Below are positions 39,837-48,519 of a stretch of 64,000 nucleotides of DNA, piece by piece (the stretch's first letter is position 1; each line of letters starts with the position of its first letter). This DNA is from Nocardia pseudobrasiliensis NBRC 108224 (GTDB lineage Bacteria; Actinomycetota; Actinomycetes; Mycobacteriales; Mycobacteriaceae). A program made the position numbers and the translations under genes. The stretch lies in NCBI RefSeq assembly GCF_001613105.1, contig NZ_BDBS01000045.1:1-64000 (forward strand), written 5' to 3'. A model generated the notes under the pieces. The model saw only the letters and a list, made by a program, of their open reading frames with translations. It did no database searches and was not told where the DNA came from.

Positions 39837-40367
39837 ATGCGACGCACCATCTACTACACCGGCACGACCCTGGACGGATTCATCGCGACGCCCGACCACT
39901 CCCTGGACTGGCTCGTCACTCGCGACAACGATCCCAACGGACCGATGGGATACACCGCGTTCGTCGAGAACGTGGGCGCGATAGTCATGGGCAGCAACAC
40001 CTACCAGTGGCTCCTCGATCACCACGGCGACGAACCCTGGATGTACCAGGCGCCCTCCTGGGTGCTCACCCACCGCGATTTTCTCCCGCGCGCCGACGCC
40101 GACCTCCGCTTCACCCAGGAATCGGTCCCCGCTCTGCACAAGCAGATGGCCGATATCGCGGGCGACCGCGACATCTGGGTCGTCGGCGGCGGCGGGCTGG
40201 CGGCCCAGTTCGCCGAACACGGCCTGCTCGACGAGGTCTGGGTGTCCATCGCCCCGGTCACCATCGGCGCGGGCGCGCCGCTGCTGCCGCGCCACGTGGA
40301 GCTGCGCCCGCTGGAAATGGACCGCAACGGCGAATTCGCCTGCCTGCGATTCGAAGTCGTGAAGTAG
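39837..40367 (+). CDS. dihydrofolate-reductase-fold (RibD C-terminal type) protein
   Basis: A 176-residue protein of the RibD_C/DHFR-like family. YYTGTTLDGFIATPDHSLDWL is the usual start, VMGSNTYQWLL and DIWVVGGGGLAAQF are the cofactor-side motifs. Such stand-alone proteins are usually reductases of unknown substrate. Its ATG lies 1 nt past the stop of the AraC-DinB gene, so the two are translationally linked. It converges on the CGNR-type gene, with stops 1 nt apart. Confidence 0.87.
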   Translation: MRRTIYYTGTTLDGFIATPDHSLDWLVTRDNDPNGPMGYTAFVENVGAIVMGSNTYQWLLDHHGDEPWMYQAPSWVLTHRDFLPRADADLRFTQESVPALHKQMADIAGDRDIWVVGGGGLAAQFAEHGLLDEVWVSIAPVTIGAGAPLLPRHVELRPLEMDRNGEFACLRFEVVK

Positions 40368-40368
40368 C

Positions 40369-40866
40369 TCATCCGGCCCGGCGGCGATGTTCGGCCACAT
40401 GCACCCGAGTGGAGCATGTGGTGGAGCAGAACCGCCGGCGGCCGTTTCGGGAGGTGTCGATGAAGACCATCGGGCACCCGTCGCGGGAGCAGCGTCCGAT
40501 TCGCCCGGGGGCCTCGCAGAACAGGGTGGCCAGGCCCGCCGCGGTATAGGCCTTGACGCGTTCGTCCATCGGATCGCCCTCCCAGGCGTAGTGCAGATGC
40601 GGGGGGCGGTCGTCGTGGGTGGAAATGTATGGGCGGGTTGTCGTTTCGGCGAGCAGGGAATTGAGGCGATCGACGGTGGGATCGGTGAAGACCTCGTCGA
40701 GGCGGCGGATCCAGGCGCGCAGGCGGGCGTCCTGTACCGGATCGAGGGTCGTGACGGGCCGGTAACCGAAATCGGTGAGCAGTCGCACCAGATCCACGCC
40801 CGGCTCGGAGTTCACCAGCAGCGCGGCCAGTTCCGCCGCCGAGCCGCCGTAAGGGTTGAACTGCAT
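40369..40866 (-). CDS. CGNR-type zinc-finger protein with altered motif
   Basis: A 165-residue protein. The N-terminal two thirds fit the ABATE-like helical domain; the C-terminus has the zinc ribbon CSRDGCPMVFIDTSRNGRRRFCSTTCSTR, where the name-giving CGNR reads CSTR although all four cysteines remain. These proteins are thought to be stress-linked regulators that bind nucleic acid. Starts 26 nt from a divergent small zinc protein gene; TGTAAT lies 6 nt before its ATG. Confidence 0.85.
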   Translation of the reverse strand: MQFNPYGGSAAELAALLVNSEPGVDLVRLLTDFGYRPVTTLDPVQDARLRAWIRRLDEVFTDPTVDRLNSLLAETTTRPYISTHDDRPPHLHYAWEGDPMDERVKAYTAAGLATLFCEAPGRIGRCSRDGCPMVFIDTSRNGRRRFCSTTCSTRVHVAEHRRRAG

Positions 40867-40872
40867 TGAGCT

Positions 40873-40878
40873 ATTACA
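40873..40878 (-). promoter_or_regulatory. candidate -10 element, leaderless CGNR-type mRNA
   Basis: TGTAAT ends 6 nt before ATG 40866. The whole divergent interval is only 26 nt, so a conventional leader would have no room. Confidence 0.45.
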
Positions 40879-40892
40879 TCAGGGTGGAACCC

Positions 40893-41063
40893 ATGAGCGC
40901 CACCTGTCCCTCCTGCGCCTGGCCCACGCCGACTTCGATCTCGGCCCACGGACCCGTGCGCTATCTGCGCTGTGTATGCGGCCGCTGGCTGATCGTCGAA
41001 CACGGTGAGGTGGTGGCGGCCGCGGGGCCGAGTGCCTTCGCCGCGCGGGGACCCTCGTCTTAG
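40893..41063 (+). CDS. small zinc-ribbon-like protein
   Basis: A 56-residue protein with CPSC and CVC-G pairs (ATCPSCAWPTPTSISAHGPVRYLRCVCGRWLIVEHGEVVAA), a compact zinc-ribbon pattern. No family name assigned. AGGGTGGA precedes ATG 40893. It is divergent from the CGNR-type zinc-finger gene with almost no spacer, which suggests a functional or regulatory link. Confidence 0.65.
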   Translation: MSATCPSCAWPTPTSISAHGPVRYLRCVCGRWLIVEHGEVVAAAGPSAFAARGPSS

Positions 41064-41127
41064 CGGCTTGTCCGATGAGGCGACCACTTCGCATGATGTG
41101 TCCATGTCCGTGTGTTCTCCGGCTTCC

Positions 41128-41200
41128 GCTACCGTGTCACCACTACGATGCCCACATCGACCGTGCGCTAACGGTTTTGGCACGTTAGCGACACGGTAGC
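41128..41200. repeat. nested inverted repeats
   Basis: Outer arms GCTACCGTGTC (41128-41138) and GACACGGTAGC (41190-41200) are exact complements; inner arms GCTAACG (41167-41173) and CGTTAGC (41183-41189) are too. The inner and outer right arms are directly adjacent, leaving a 28-nt bulge on the left. It lies between a small zinc protein gene and a membrane protein gene. Confidence 0.6.
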
Positions 41201-41250
41201 CAGATGATAAGCCTAGAATCTGCGGCACTGACTGGAAAGGGATCCGCAGT

Positions 41251-41640
41251 ATGGACGCGGTCATCACGCAGGTCGCCGTAGAGGGTAAGCGACTCATCGA
41301 CCAGGCCTGGCTCGGCCGGATCACCCGGGAACAGGCTGTACACCGTTTCGTACAGGTCGGCGACGGGCTGGTGGAGTACGAGACCGCCGAGGACATCGTC
41401 GACGACGGTCTGGCCTGGCTGGACGCCCATTCCGCGCGATTGCGGGTGCTGGGCTGGTGTTCGGTGCTCGAACCGCCGGTATTCGGCGGTCTGGCAATAC
41501 TCGGCGTGGTCACCGGCGACTATCTGGCGGCCGGGGTCGCGCTGATTCTGCTGGTTGCCCTGCAATACATTCATCGCCGCTTCACTCCGCATCCGACCCC
41601 GATCCGCCGACGGCATCGCGCCCCGTCGCAAACGGACTAA
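41251..41640 (+). CDS. small membrane protein of unknown function
   Basis: A 129-residue protein: a 65-residue soluble, acidic N-terminus (ITREQAVHRFVQVGDGLVEYETAEDIVDDGLAWL) followed by two membrane helices at about 75-110 and a basic histidine/arginine tail. No family recognised. GGAAAGGGATCCGCAGT precedes the ATG. Its 3' end overlaps the convergent Ada-like gene by 59 nt. Confidence 0.65.
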   Translation: MDAVITQVAVEGKRLIDQAWLGRITREQAVHRFVQVGDGLVEYETAEDIVDDGLAWLDAHSARLRVLGWCSVLEPPVFGGLAILGVVTGDYLAAGVALILLVALQYIHRRFTPHPTPIRRRHRAPSQTD

Positions 41641-41905
41641 TCACCCGAATCGGATTGCGCCCGTTCCTTTTCCAGCGTCGGTATTCCGCGCGCAGACACA
41701 CCGCACAGGGCCGATATCCGGCGGCGACGGCGGTGGCCGGATCGGCGAAGAACACCCGCTGTGCGACATATCCACCCCGAGCCAGCGCCCGCAGCGCCGC
41801 CGGACAGTCCAGACGCCCGTAGATCCGCAGCCGCCGATGTCCGCCCAGCGCACCCGGATCCGCGCTGCGATAGGGCCGCCCGTCCGCCCCGATCAGCGTG
41901 TACAT
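41582..41905 (-). CDS. Ada-like zinc-binding domain protein lacking the acceptor cysteine
   Basis: A 107-residue stand-alone protein related to the metal-binding domain of Ada. The motif IYGRLDCPAA...VFFADPATAVAAGYRPCAVC keeps Cys34, Cys67 and Cys70, but the position of the methyl-accepting Cys38 of E. coli Ada is Gly30. It therefore cannot repair methylphosphotriesters as Ada does; it may be structural or bind DNA. Its ATG (41905) overlaps the oxygenase stop in TGATG, so it is coupled to the oxygenase and Ogt genes. It also resembles the zinc tail found on some nucleases. Confidence 0.75.
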   Translation of the reverse strand: MYTLIGADGRPYRSADPGALGGHRRLRIYGRLDCPAALRALARGGYVAQRVFFADPATAVAAGYRPCAVCLRAEYRRWKRNGRNPIRVISPFATGRDAVGGSGSDAE

Positions 41906-42612
41906 CACGCGTCGTGGAAGACGAGGCCGAGCGTGTGCCGCCGCCCCGAGCGCACCGTGCTCACCCCGTGCCGCATCGGCGCCGCCGACCAGCCGCGCGC
42001 ACCGCGCACCGGGCGCTCGCGCGTGGTGAAGATCAGCCCGTGCCCCTGCGGCAGCAGCGCCGCCGCGCCGCGTGACTGCGCCCGCGGCCGCTGTTCGACC
42101 ATCAGGAACTCACCGCCGGTGTAATCCACGCCCGGCACATCCAGGCCGATGACGACCTGCAGCGGAAAGATCATCTCCCCGAACAGGTCCCGATGCAGCG
42201 CATTCCAGTCGCCCGGACCGTAGCGCAGCAGGATCTGCGCCGATTTGCGCTGCCCGGCCTGATGACACTGGGCGATCCAGTCCTCGAGCCGCGCGGGCCA
42301 GGATCCGGGTCGCCCCAGTCGCGCGGCCCAATCCCGCGCGACCGGAAGCAGATTCGGATAGAACGCCGCCCGCAGCGCACCCACGATCTCGGGCACATCA
42401 TGGGTGAAGTAGCGGTACTCCCCCATGCCGAAGCGGTGCCGGGCCATATCGACCGTGGTGCGGAACAACTCGTCGCGGCCGTACAGGCCCGCGAGCTCAC
42501 GGCATTGGTCGCCGGACAGCAGCGGGCCGGTCAGCGCGTGGCCGTACTCGTCGAGTTCGGCGGCCAACCGGTCCCAATCCTGTTCGGCGACCCGGGCCGC
42601 CTCATCCGACAC
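41905..42612 (-). CDS. 2OG-Fe(II) dioxygenase
   Basis: A 235-residue 2-oxoglutarate- and iron-dependent oxygenase. The facial triad is complete: His140 and Asp142 (HRD) and His215 (MRHGVSTV), with Arg225 (SGRRH) as the 2-oxoglutarate anchor. The fold resembles prolyl-4-hydroxylase-like enzymes more than AlkB. Its start overlaps ogt by 11 nt and its stop overlaps the Ada-like gene, so it is the centre of an operon with a DNA-repair protein; oxidative demethylation of nucleic acid is a reasonable hypothesis, not shown. Confidence 0.83.
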   Translation of the reverse strand: MSDEAARVAEQDWDRLAAELDEYGHALTGPLLSGDQCRELAGLYGRDELFRTTVDMARHRFGMGEYRYFTHDVPEIVGALRAAFYPNLLPVARDWAARLGRPGSWPARLEDWIAQCHQAGQRKSAQILLRYGPGDWNALHRDLFGEMIFPLQVVIGLDVPGVDYTGGEFLMVEQRPRAQSRGAAALLPQGHGLIFTTRERPVRGARGWSAAPMRHGVSTVRSGRRHTLGLVFHDA

Positions 42613-43087
42613 TTTCCAGCTCCAGCAGCTGCCGCTTGCGCTCGACGCCCCCGGCGTAGCCGGTCAGCGAGCCGTTCGCGCCGATCACGCGATGGCATGG
42701 GCGCACGATCATCAGCGGATTCGCGCCGATCGCCGCCCCGACCGCCCGCACGGCCTCGCGCGGTGCGCCGATCCGCGCCGCGATCTGGCCATAGGTGGCG
42801 GTGCTGCCGTAGGGGATCTCGTCCAGCGCCTGCCACACCCGGCGCTGGAAATCGCTTCCGACGCCGTGGTATTCGATGTCGAAATCGGTGCGCTCCCCGG
42901 CGAAGTACGCCCGCAGCTGGGCGATGATCTCGGCGAACGCCTCCGGCCGCTCGACCCAACCCTCGCGCACTCCGGTGCGCTTGCCACCGGCGATGGACAG
43001 CGCCGACAGCACGACCGCGGCGCCGGTCTCCTCCCCGACCAGCAGCAGCTCACCGAGGGGGCTGTCGATGGTGGTGTACACGGTCAT
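42602..43087 (-). CDS. ogt: methylated-DNA-protein cysteine methyltransferase Ogt
   Basis: A 161-residue suicide repair enzyme that transfers alkyl groups from O6-alkylguanine to its own cysteine. The active site is PCHRV with Cys131; the helix-turn-helix reads GSTATYGQIAARIGAPREAVRAVGAAIGANP. Start ATG 43087 is preceded by GGAAAGG. It leads a three-gene operon with the 2OG oxygenase and Ada-like protein, each overlapping the next. Confidence 0.93.
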   Translation of the reverse strand: MTVYTTIDSPLGELLLVGEETGAAVVLSALSIAGGKRTGVREGWVERPEAFAEIIAQLRAYFAGERTDFDIEYHGVGSDFQRRVWQALDEIPYGSTATYGQIAARIGAPREAVRAVGAAIGANPLMIVRPCHRVIGANGSLTGYAGGVERKRQLLELESVG

Positions 43088-43127
43088 CTCGAATCCTTTC
43101 CTTCGATCCCGTCGTGGTACACCACTC

Positions 43128-43169
43128 AATCTGCCGCACACCCCCAGCCACTACTGGCGGAAATCTGCC
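43128..43169 (-). promoter_or_regulatory. direct repeat upstream of ogt
   Basis: AATCTGCC occurs at 43128-43135 and 43162-43169, 34 nt apart, in the 101-nt interval upstream of the ogt operon. Two identical sites roughly three helical turns apart could bind a regulator; this is inference only. Confidence 0.3.
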
Positions 43170-43188
43170 ATGGCGTTCGCGTCCGTGA

Positions 43189-44649
<1,461 letters not shown>

Positions 44650-44705
44650 GATTCCAGTGTGCTGCGTCACTGCCCGGACTCCTTGACTCTGCGCGACAAG
44701 TATTT

Positions 44706-44711
44706 GATTCT
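44706..44711 (+). promoter_or_regulatory. candidate -10 element, leaderless AraC-type mRNA
   Basis: GATTCT ends 7 nt before ATG 44719. The divergent interval to the monooxygenase start is 69 nt and must hold both promoters. Confidence 0.35.
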
Positions 44712-44718
44712 GGACGAC

Positions 44719-45729
44719 ATGTCGGTGATCCGATCCGCCGGGCTGCGGGGCTTCCGCGCGACCGTGGCGGAACTGGGCGGCAACGCCGACGAATTCGCGG
44801 CGCTTGCCGGTCTACCCGTGGCCGCCCTCGACGCCGACGACCTACTGGTCTCCGATGCGGCCATGGCGACGGTACTGGAGATCGCGGCCGCGCGGTTGCA
44901 CTGCCCCGACCTCGGCCTGCGCATCGCCGCCCGCCAGGATCTCGGCATGCTCGGCCCCCTGGCCCTCGCCATCCGCACCTCGGCCACGCTGACCGAGGCG
45001 CTGCAGTGCACCTCGCGCTATCTGTTCGTCCATGCCCGATCGCTGAGTCTGACGCTGGAACCCGATCCCTACGGCGATCCCGCGCTGATCGCATTGCGCT
45101 ACGGCGTACCGCCCCCACCGCCGGTGCAGGGCACCGATCTGGGCCTGGCCTTCCTGCACCGCGCGATCCAGCGGCTCGTGGAGGGACCCTACGATCTGCG
45201 CTCGGTGGATCTGCCGTACCGCCCGCCCGCCCCGACGGAGGTCTACGAGGAAATCTTCGGCGCCCCGGTCCGTTTCGAGCGCCCCAGCGCACTGCTGCGG
45301 CTGCCGCGCACCCTGGCCTCGCACACTCTCGCCGGTGGCGATCAGTCGCTGCAGCGGTTGGCACTGGCGTATCTGGCCGAACAGTCCGGCGACGCGGATG
45401 CGTCGATCGTGCCACGCGTCAGCGCCGCGGTGCGCCAGCTGCTCGGCACGACCGCACCCGAAATCGCCGCCGTGGCAAGGATTCTCACCATCCACCCGCG
45501 CACCCTGCAGCGTCGCCTGACGGCGGCCGAATCCTCGTTCGCGGCAATTCTCGACGATGTACGCCGCAGCGAGGCCCGCCGCTACCTCACCACCACCGAT
45601 CTGCCGATGAGCCAGGTCGCCTCGCTCATCGGACTGTCCGAGCAGTCGACGTTCACGCGGTGCTGCCGACGCTGGTGGGGCGCTACGCCGTCGGCGGTGC
45701 GGCGGGATCCGGCGCAAGCCCGGCCGTAA
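44719..45729 (+). CDS. AraC-family transcriptional regulator
   Basis: A 336-residue regulator with an N-terminal Arabinose_bd-type sensor domain (about 10-190: AVAELGG.. LHCPDLGLRIAARQDLGMLGPLALAIRTSATL) and C-terminal AraC helix-turn-helix pair (VARILTIHPRTLQRRLTAAESSF, then MSQVASLIGLSEQSTFTRCCRRWWG). It is divergent from the EthA-like monooxygenase with 69 nt between starts, so it probably controls that gene in response to its substrate. Confidence 0.88.
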   Translation: MSVIRSAGLRGFRATVAELGGNADEFAALAGLPVAALDADDLLVSDAAMATVLEIAAARLHCPDLGLRIAARQDLGMLGPLALAIRTSATLTEALQCTSRYLFVHARSLSLTLEPDPYGDPALIALRYGVPPPPPVQGTDLGLAFLHRAIQRLVEGPYDLRSVDLPYRPPAPTEVYEEIFGAPVRFERPSALLRLPRTLASHTLAGGDQSLQRLALAYLAEQSGDADASIVPRVSAAVRQLLGTTAPEIAAVARILTIHPRTLQRRLTAAESSFAAILDDVRRSEARRYLTTTDLPMSQVASLIGLSEQSTFTRCCRRWWGATPSAVRRDPAQARP

Positions 45730-45765
45730 CAGCAGCCAGGGCTGCGAAGGCCGATTTCGGCTCCC

Positions 45766-45930
45766 GTGCACGTGTGCAGTCATCCAGAAATCGAGGTGGA
45801 CGGTGAAATCGCCATGGGCAGTTGGTGTCTGGAAGATACGGTCATCGTGCCCGAATATGGCGTGCTGATCCGCGGCGCGGCCTGCTACCGGGACCGGTAT
45901 CGACTCGAACAGGGCGAACCGCAGCGGCCG
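45766..45930 (+). pseudogene. C-terminal half of a broken SnoaL/NTF2-like gene
   Basis: SHPEIEVDGEIAMGSWCLEDTVIVPEYGVLIRGAACYRDRYR matches the middle and end of SnoaL-like (NTF2-fold) proteins of the kind ..HPEIEVDGDTA.G.WYL.D.V...E....L.GAA.Y.DRY. The match stops after DRYR and the N-terminal half is absent on this strand. The missing half lies on the opposite strand immediately downstream. Confidence 0.65.
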
Positions 45931-46059
45931 CCCGCCCGAGGGCGAACCGTAATCACCCGTCGCGTCCTCGGTCAGCGTCTCGCCGAATTCGTCCCATCAC
46001 TCGAGATCCAGCGCCCGCAGGTACCGATACTTCAGGGCACGGATCTGTACCACAGCCAC
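45913..46059 (-). pseudogene. N-terminal half of the same SnoaL-like gene, inverted
   Basis: On the minus strand VVQIRALKYRYLRALDLE, an in-frame TGA (45999-45997), then WDEFGETLTEDATGDYGSPSGGR. This is the standard N-terminus of SnoaL-like proteins (..i..lkarYfr.lD.k.WdefaelfteDa..dyg). It faces the C-terminal half on the plus strand, as if part of one gene had been inverted, and the stop codon shows further decay. Confidence 0.6.
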
Positions 46060-46191
46060 ACTCTAGAACGAGTTTCAGTTCTGCCGCCACACCGATGAGC
46101 GACTCGCCGTTGGGAGAATGCCTGATCGAATACGGCCAAACGATCTTGCGGCGGTGCCACACTCGGAACTGGTTGGGCTCGAGGAGGAACT

Positions 46192-47937
46192 GTGACCACA
46201 GCACCATCTCGTGGCGCCCCCGAGATCGAAGCCGTCAGGCCCTATCCGCGGCGGGTCGCCCCTAAGGGTTCCTATATCTGGGACGTCATGACCACCACCG
46301 ACCCCAAGCTGCTCGGGGTCATGTACATCGTGACGTCCATGGCGTATTTCCTCATCGGCGGCCTGATGGCGCTGCTGATGCGCAGTGAGCTGGCGCGGCC
46401 CGGGCTGCAGTTCCTCTCGCCCGAGCAGTTCAATCAGCTGTTCACCATGCACGGCACGATCATGCTGCTGTTCTACGCCACGCCGATCGTCTTCGGCTTC
46501 GCCAATTGCGTACTGCCGCTGCAGATCGGCGCGCCCGATGTGGCCTTCCCGCGACTGAACGCGCTGAGTTACTGGATGTATCTGTTCGGCGCGACCCTCG
46601 CGACCGCGGGCTTCATCACCCCCGGCGGCGCGGCCGATTTCGGCTGGACGGCCTACACACCGCTGTCGGATATCGTGCACTCGCCCGGTGTCGGCGCGGA
46701 TCTGTGGATCATGGGCGTGGCCCTGTCCGGCGTCGGCACCATTCTCGGCGGGGTCAATATGATCACCACCGTGGTGTGCCTGCGCGCGCCCGGTATGACG
46801 ATGTTCCGAATGCCCATCTTCACCTGGAACATCCTGGTCACGAGCGTACTTGTGCTGCTGGCCTTTCCGATTCTGACCGCGGCGCTGATGGGTCTGGCGG
46901 TCGATCGGCATCTGGGCGGGCACGTCTTCGATCCGGCGACCGGCGGGGCGATCCTGTACCAGCATCTGTTCTGGTTCTTCGGGCATCCCGAGGTCTACAT
47001 CGTGGCGCTGCCGTTCTTCGGGATCATCACCGAGATCATTCCGGTGTTCAGCCGTAAACCCGTATTCGGTTACACCACACTTGTTTACGCCACCTTGAGT
47101 ATCGCGGCGCTGTCGGTGGCGGTGTGGGCGCATCATATGTTCGCCACGGGCGCGGTACTGCTGCCGTTCTTCTCGTTGATGACCTTCCTTATCGCCGTGC
47201 CCACGGGGGTCAAGTTCTTCAACTGGATCGGCACGATGTGGCGGGGAACGCTGACCTTCGAAACGCCGATGCTGTGGTCGATCGGATTCATCACGACATT
47301 CCTGTTCGGCGGCCTGTCCGGGGTCATCCTGGCGAGCCCGCCACTGGACTTCCATGTGTCCGACTCGTATTTCGTTGTGGCGCACTTCCATTACGTGCTG
47401 TTCGGCACAATCGTGTTCGCCACCTTCGGCGGGATCTACTTCTGGTTCCCCAAGATGACCGGCCGCTTCCTGAACGAACGGCTGGGCAAACTCCACTTCT
47501 GGACCACGTTCTTCGGCTTCCACCTGACCTTCCTGGTGCAGCACTGGCTGGGCAACGAGGGTATGCCGCGGCGTTATGCCGACTATCTGCCCAGCGACGG
47601 ATTCACCACGCTCAACACCATTTCCACGGTCGGATCGTTCGTTCTGGGCCTGTCGATGATCACATTCGTGTGGAATGTCTTCCGCAGCTACCGATACGGC
47701 GAGGTGGTGAGCGTCGACGATCCGTGGGGCTACGGCAATTCGTTGGAGTGGGCCACCACCTCCCCGCCGCCGCGGCACAACTTCTACGAACTCCCCCGAA
47801 TCCGTTCCGAGCGACCGGCTTTCGAGTTGCACTATCCGCATATGGTGCAGCGCCTGCGCGAGGAGTCCGAGGCCGGTTGGGGCACCCACTCGCGCACCCG
47901 GCAGACCGAACCACTGCCCACAGAAGCCCCACAGTAG
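46192..47937 (+). CDS. ctaD: cytochrome c oxidase subunit I
   Basis: A 581-residue, twelve-helix catalytic subunit of the aa3 oxidase, which reduces oxygen and pumps protons. Haem and copper ligands are visible: FTMHGTIM (haem a His), FWFFGHPEVYI (CuB His and cross-linked Tyr), WAHHMF (two CuB His) and AHFHYVLFG (haem a3 and haem a His). The GTG start at 46192 follows GAGGAGGAACT. No other oxidase genes are adjacent, which suggests either the scattered arrangement common in actinobacteria or an extra copy. Confidence 0.95.
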   Translation: MTTAPSRGAPEIEAVRPYPRRVAPKGSYIWDVMTTTDPKLLGVMYIVTSMAYFLIGGLMALLMRSELARPGLQFLSPEQFNQLFTMHGTIMLLFYATPIVFGFANCVLPLQIGAPDVAFPRLNALSYWMYLFGATLATAGFITPGGAADFGWTAYTPLSDIVHSPGVGADLWIMGVALSGVGTILGGVNMITTVVCLRAPGMTMFRMPIFTWNILVTSVLVLLAFPILTAALMGLAVDRHLGGHVFDPATGGAILYQHLFWFFGHPEVYIVALPFFGIITEIIPVFSRKPVFGYTTLVYATLSIAALSVAVWAHHMFATGAVLLPFFSLMTFLIAVPTGVKFFNWIGTMWRGTLTFETPMLWSIGFITTFLFGGLSGVILASPPLDFHVSDSYFVVAHFHYVLFGTIVFATFGGIYFWFPKMTGRFLNERLGKLHFWTTFFGFHLTFLVQHWLGNEGMPRRYADYLPSDGFTTLNTISTVGSFVLGLSMITFVWNVFRSYRYGEVVSVDDPWGYGNSLEWATTSPPPRHNFYELPRIRSERPAFELHYPHMVQRLREESEAGWGTHSRTRQTEPLPTEAPQ

Positions 47938-47944
47938 AGGTCGG

Positions 47945-47950
47945 TATCGT
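47945..47950 (+). promoter_or_regulatory. candidate -10 element, leaderless DUF218 mRNA
   Basis: TATCGT (TANNNT) ends 6 nt before GTG 47957, just after the ctaD stop. Confidence 0.45.
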
Positions 47951-47956
47951 CGCGGT

Positions 47957-48502
47957 GTGCGCGCACTGCGACGGGCCGCGGTCGTCCTGACCGGTGTGGC
48001 CTTGCTGATCGCGGCTCTGGCATTGGCGGGCCTGCCGGTCTTCGTACACCCGCAGGTCGATCCGCTGCGCCCGGCCGATGCCATCGTCGTCCTGGGCGGA
48101 ACGGCCTACGAGCGCTTCGACATCGGGCTGGATCTGGCCGAACGTGGCTACGCCCCCGAACTGCTCATCTCGCGTTCCACCGGGGCCGACGATTCGGTAA
48201 TGGACAAATACTGCGCGCGCGAATACCCGTTCCACGTCGACTGTTTCGTCCCCGATCCCTGGACGACCCAGGGCGAGGCGCAGGAGATCGCGCGCCAGAC
48301 CGCGCGCCACGGGTGGCGGCACATCATCGTGATCACCAATACCCCGCACGTCTCCCGCGCCCGCTACATCGTCGGCAAATGCTTCCACGGACAGCTCACC
48401 ATGGTCGCCAGTCCCGCCGAGTCCGGCCTGCGCTACTGGGCGTGGATGTACATCCGCCAATCCGGCGGGTACATCAGGGCATTCGTGAGCTCCGGCTGCT
48501 GA
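47957..48502 (+). CDS. DUF218 (YdcF/SanA-like) membrane-anchored protein
   Basis: A 181-residue protein with one N-terminal membrane anchor (about 7-29) and a DUF218 domain. The core motif ADAIVVLGGTAYERFDIGLDLAERGYAPELLISR and the later PWTTQGEAQEIARQTARHGWRHIIVITNTPHVSRA, with the ribose-phosphate-like loop, match the YdcF/SanA family, implicated in envelope integrity. Function here is unknown. It starts 20 nt after ctaD but appears to have its own promoter. Confidence 0.8.
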   Translation: MRALRRAAVVLTGVALLIAALALAGLPVFVHPQVDPLRPADAIVVLGGTAYERFDIGLDLAERGYAPELLISRSTGADDSVMDKYCAREYPFHVDCFVPDPWTTQGEAQEIARQTARHGWRHIIVITNTPHVSRARYIVGKCFHGQLTMVASPAESGLRYWAWMYIRQSGGYIRAFVSSGC

Positions 48503-48507
48503 GCGCC

Positions 48508-48513
48508 TACGCT
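48508..48513 (+). promoter_or_regulatory. candidate -10 element, leaderless aldolase mRNA
   Basis: TACGCT (TANNNT) ends 6 nt before ATG 48520; no ribosome site is visible. Confidence 0.45.
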
Positions 48514-48519
48514 GGTCGG

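Noticed and set aside
46075..48084. 669-codon minus-strand frame opposite ctaD
   Set aside because: Entirely antisense to an unmistakable cytochrome oxidase gene.
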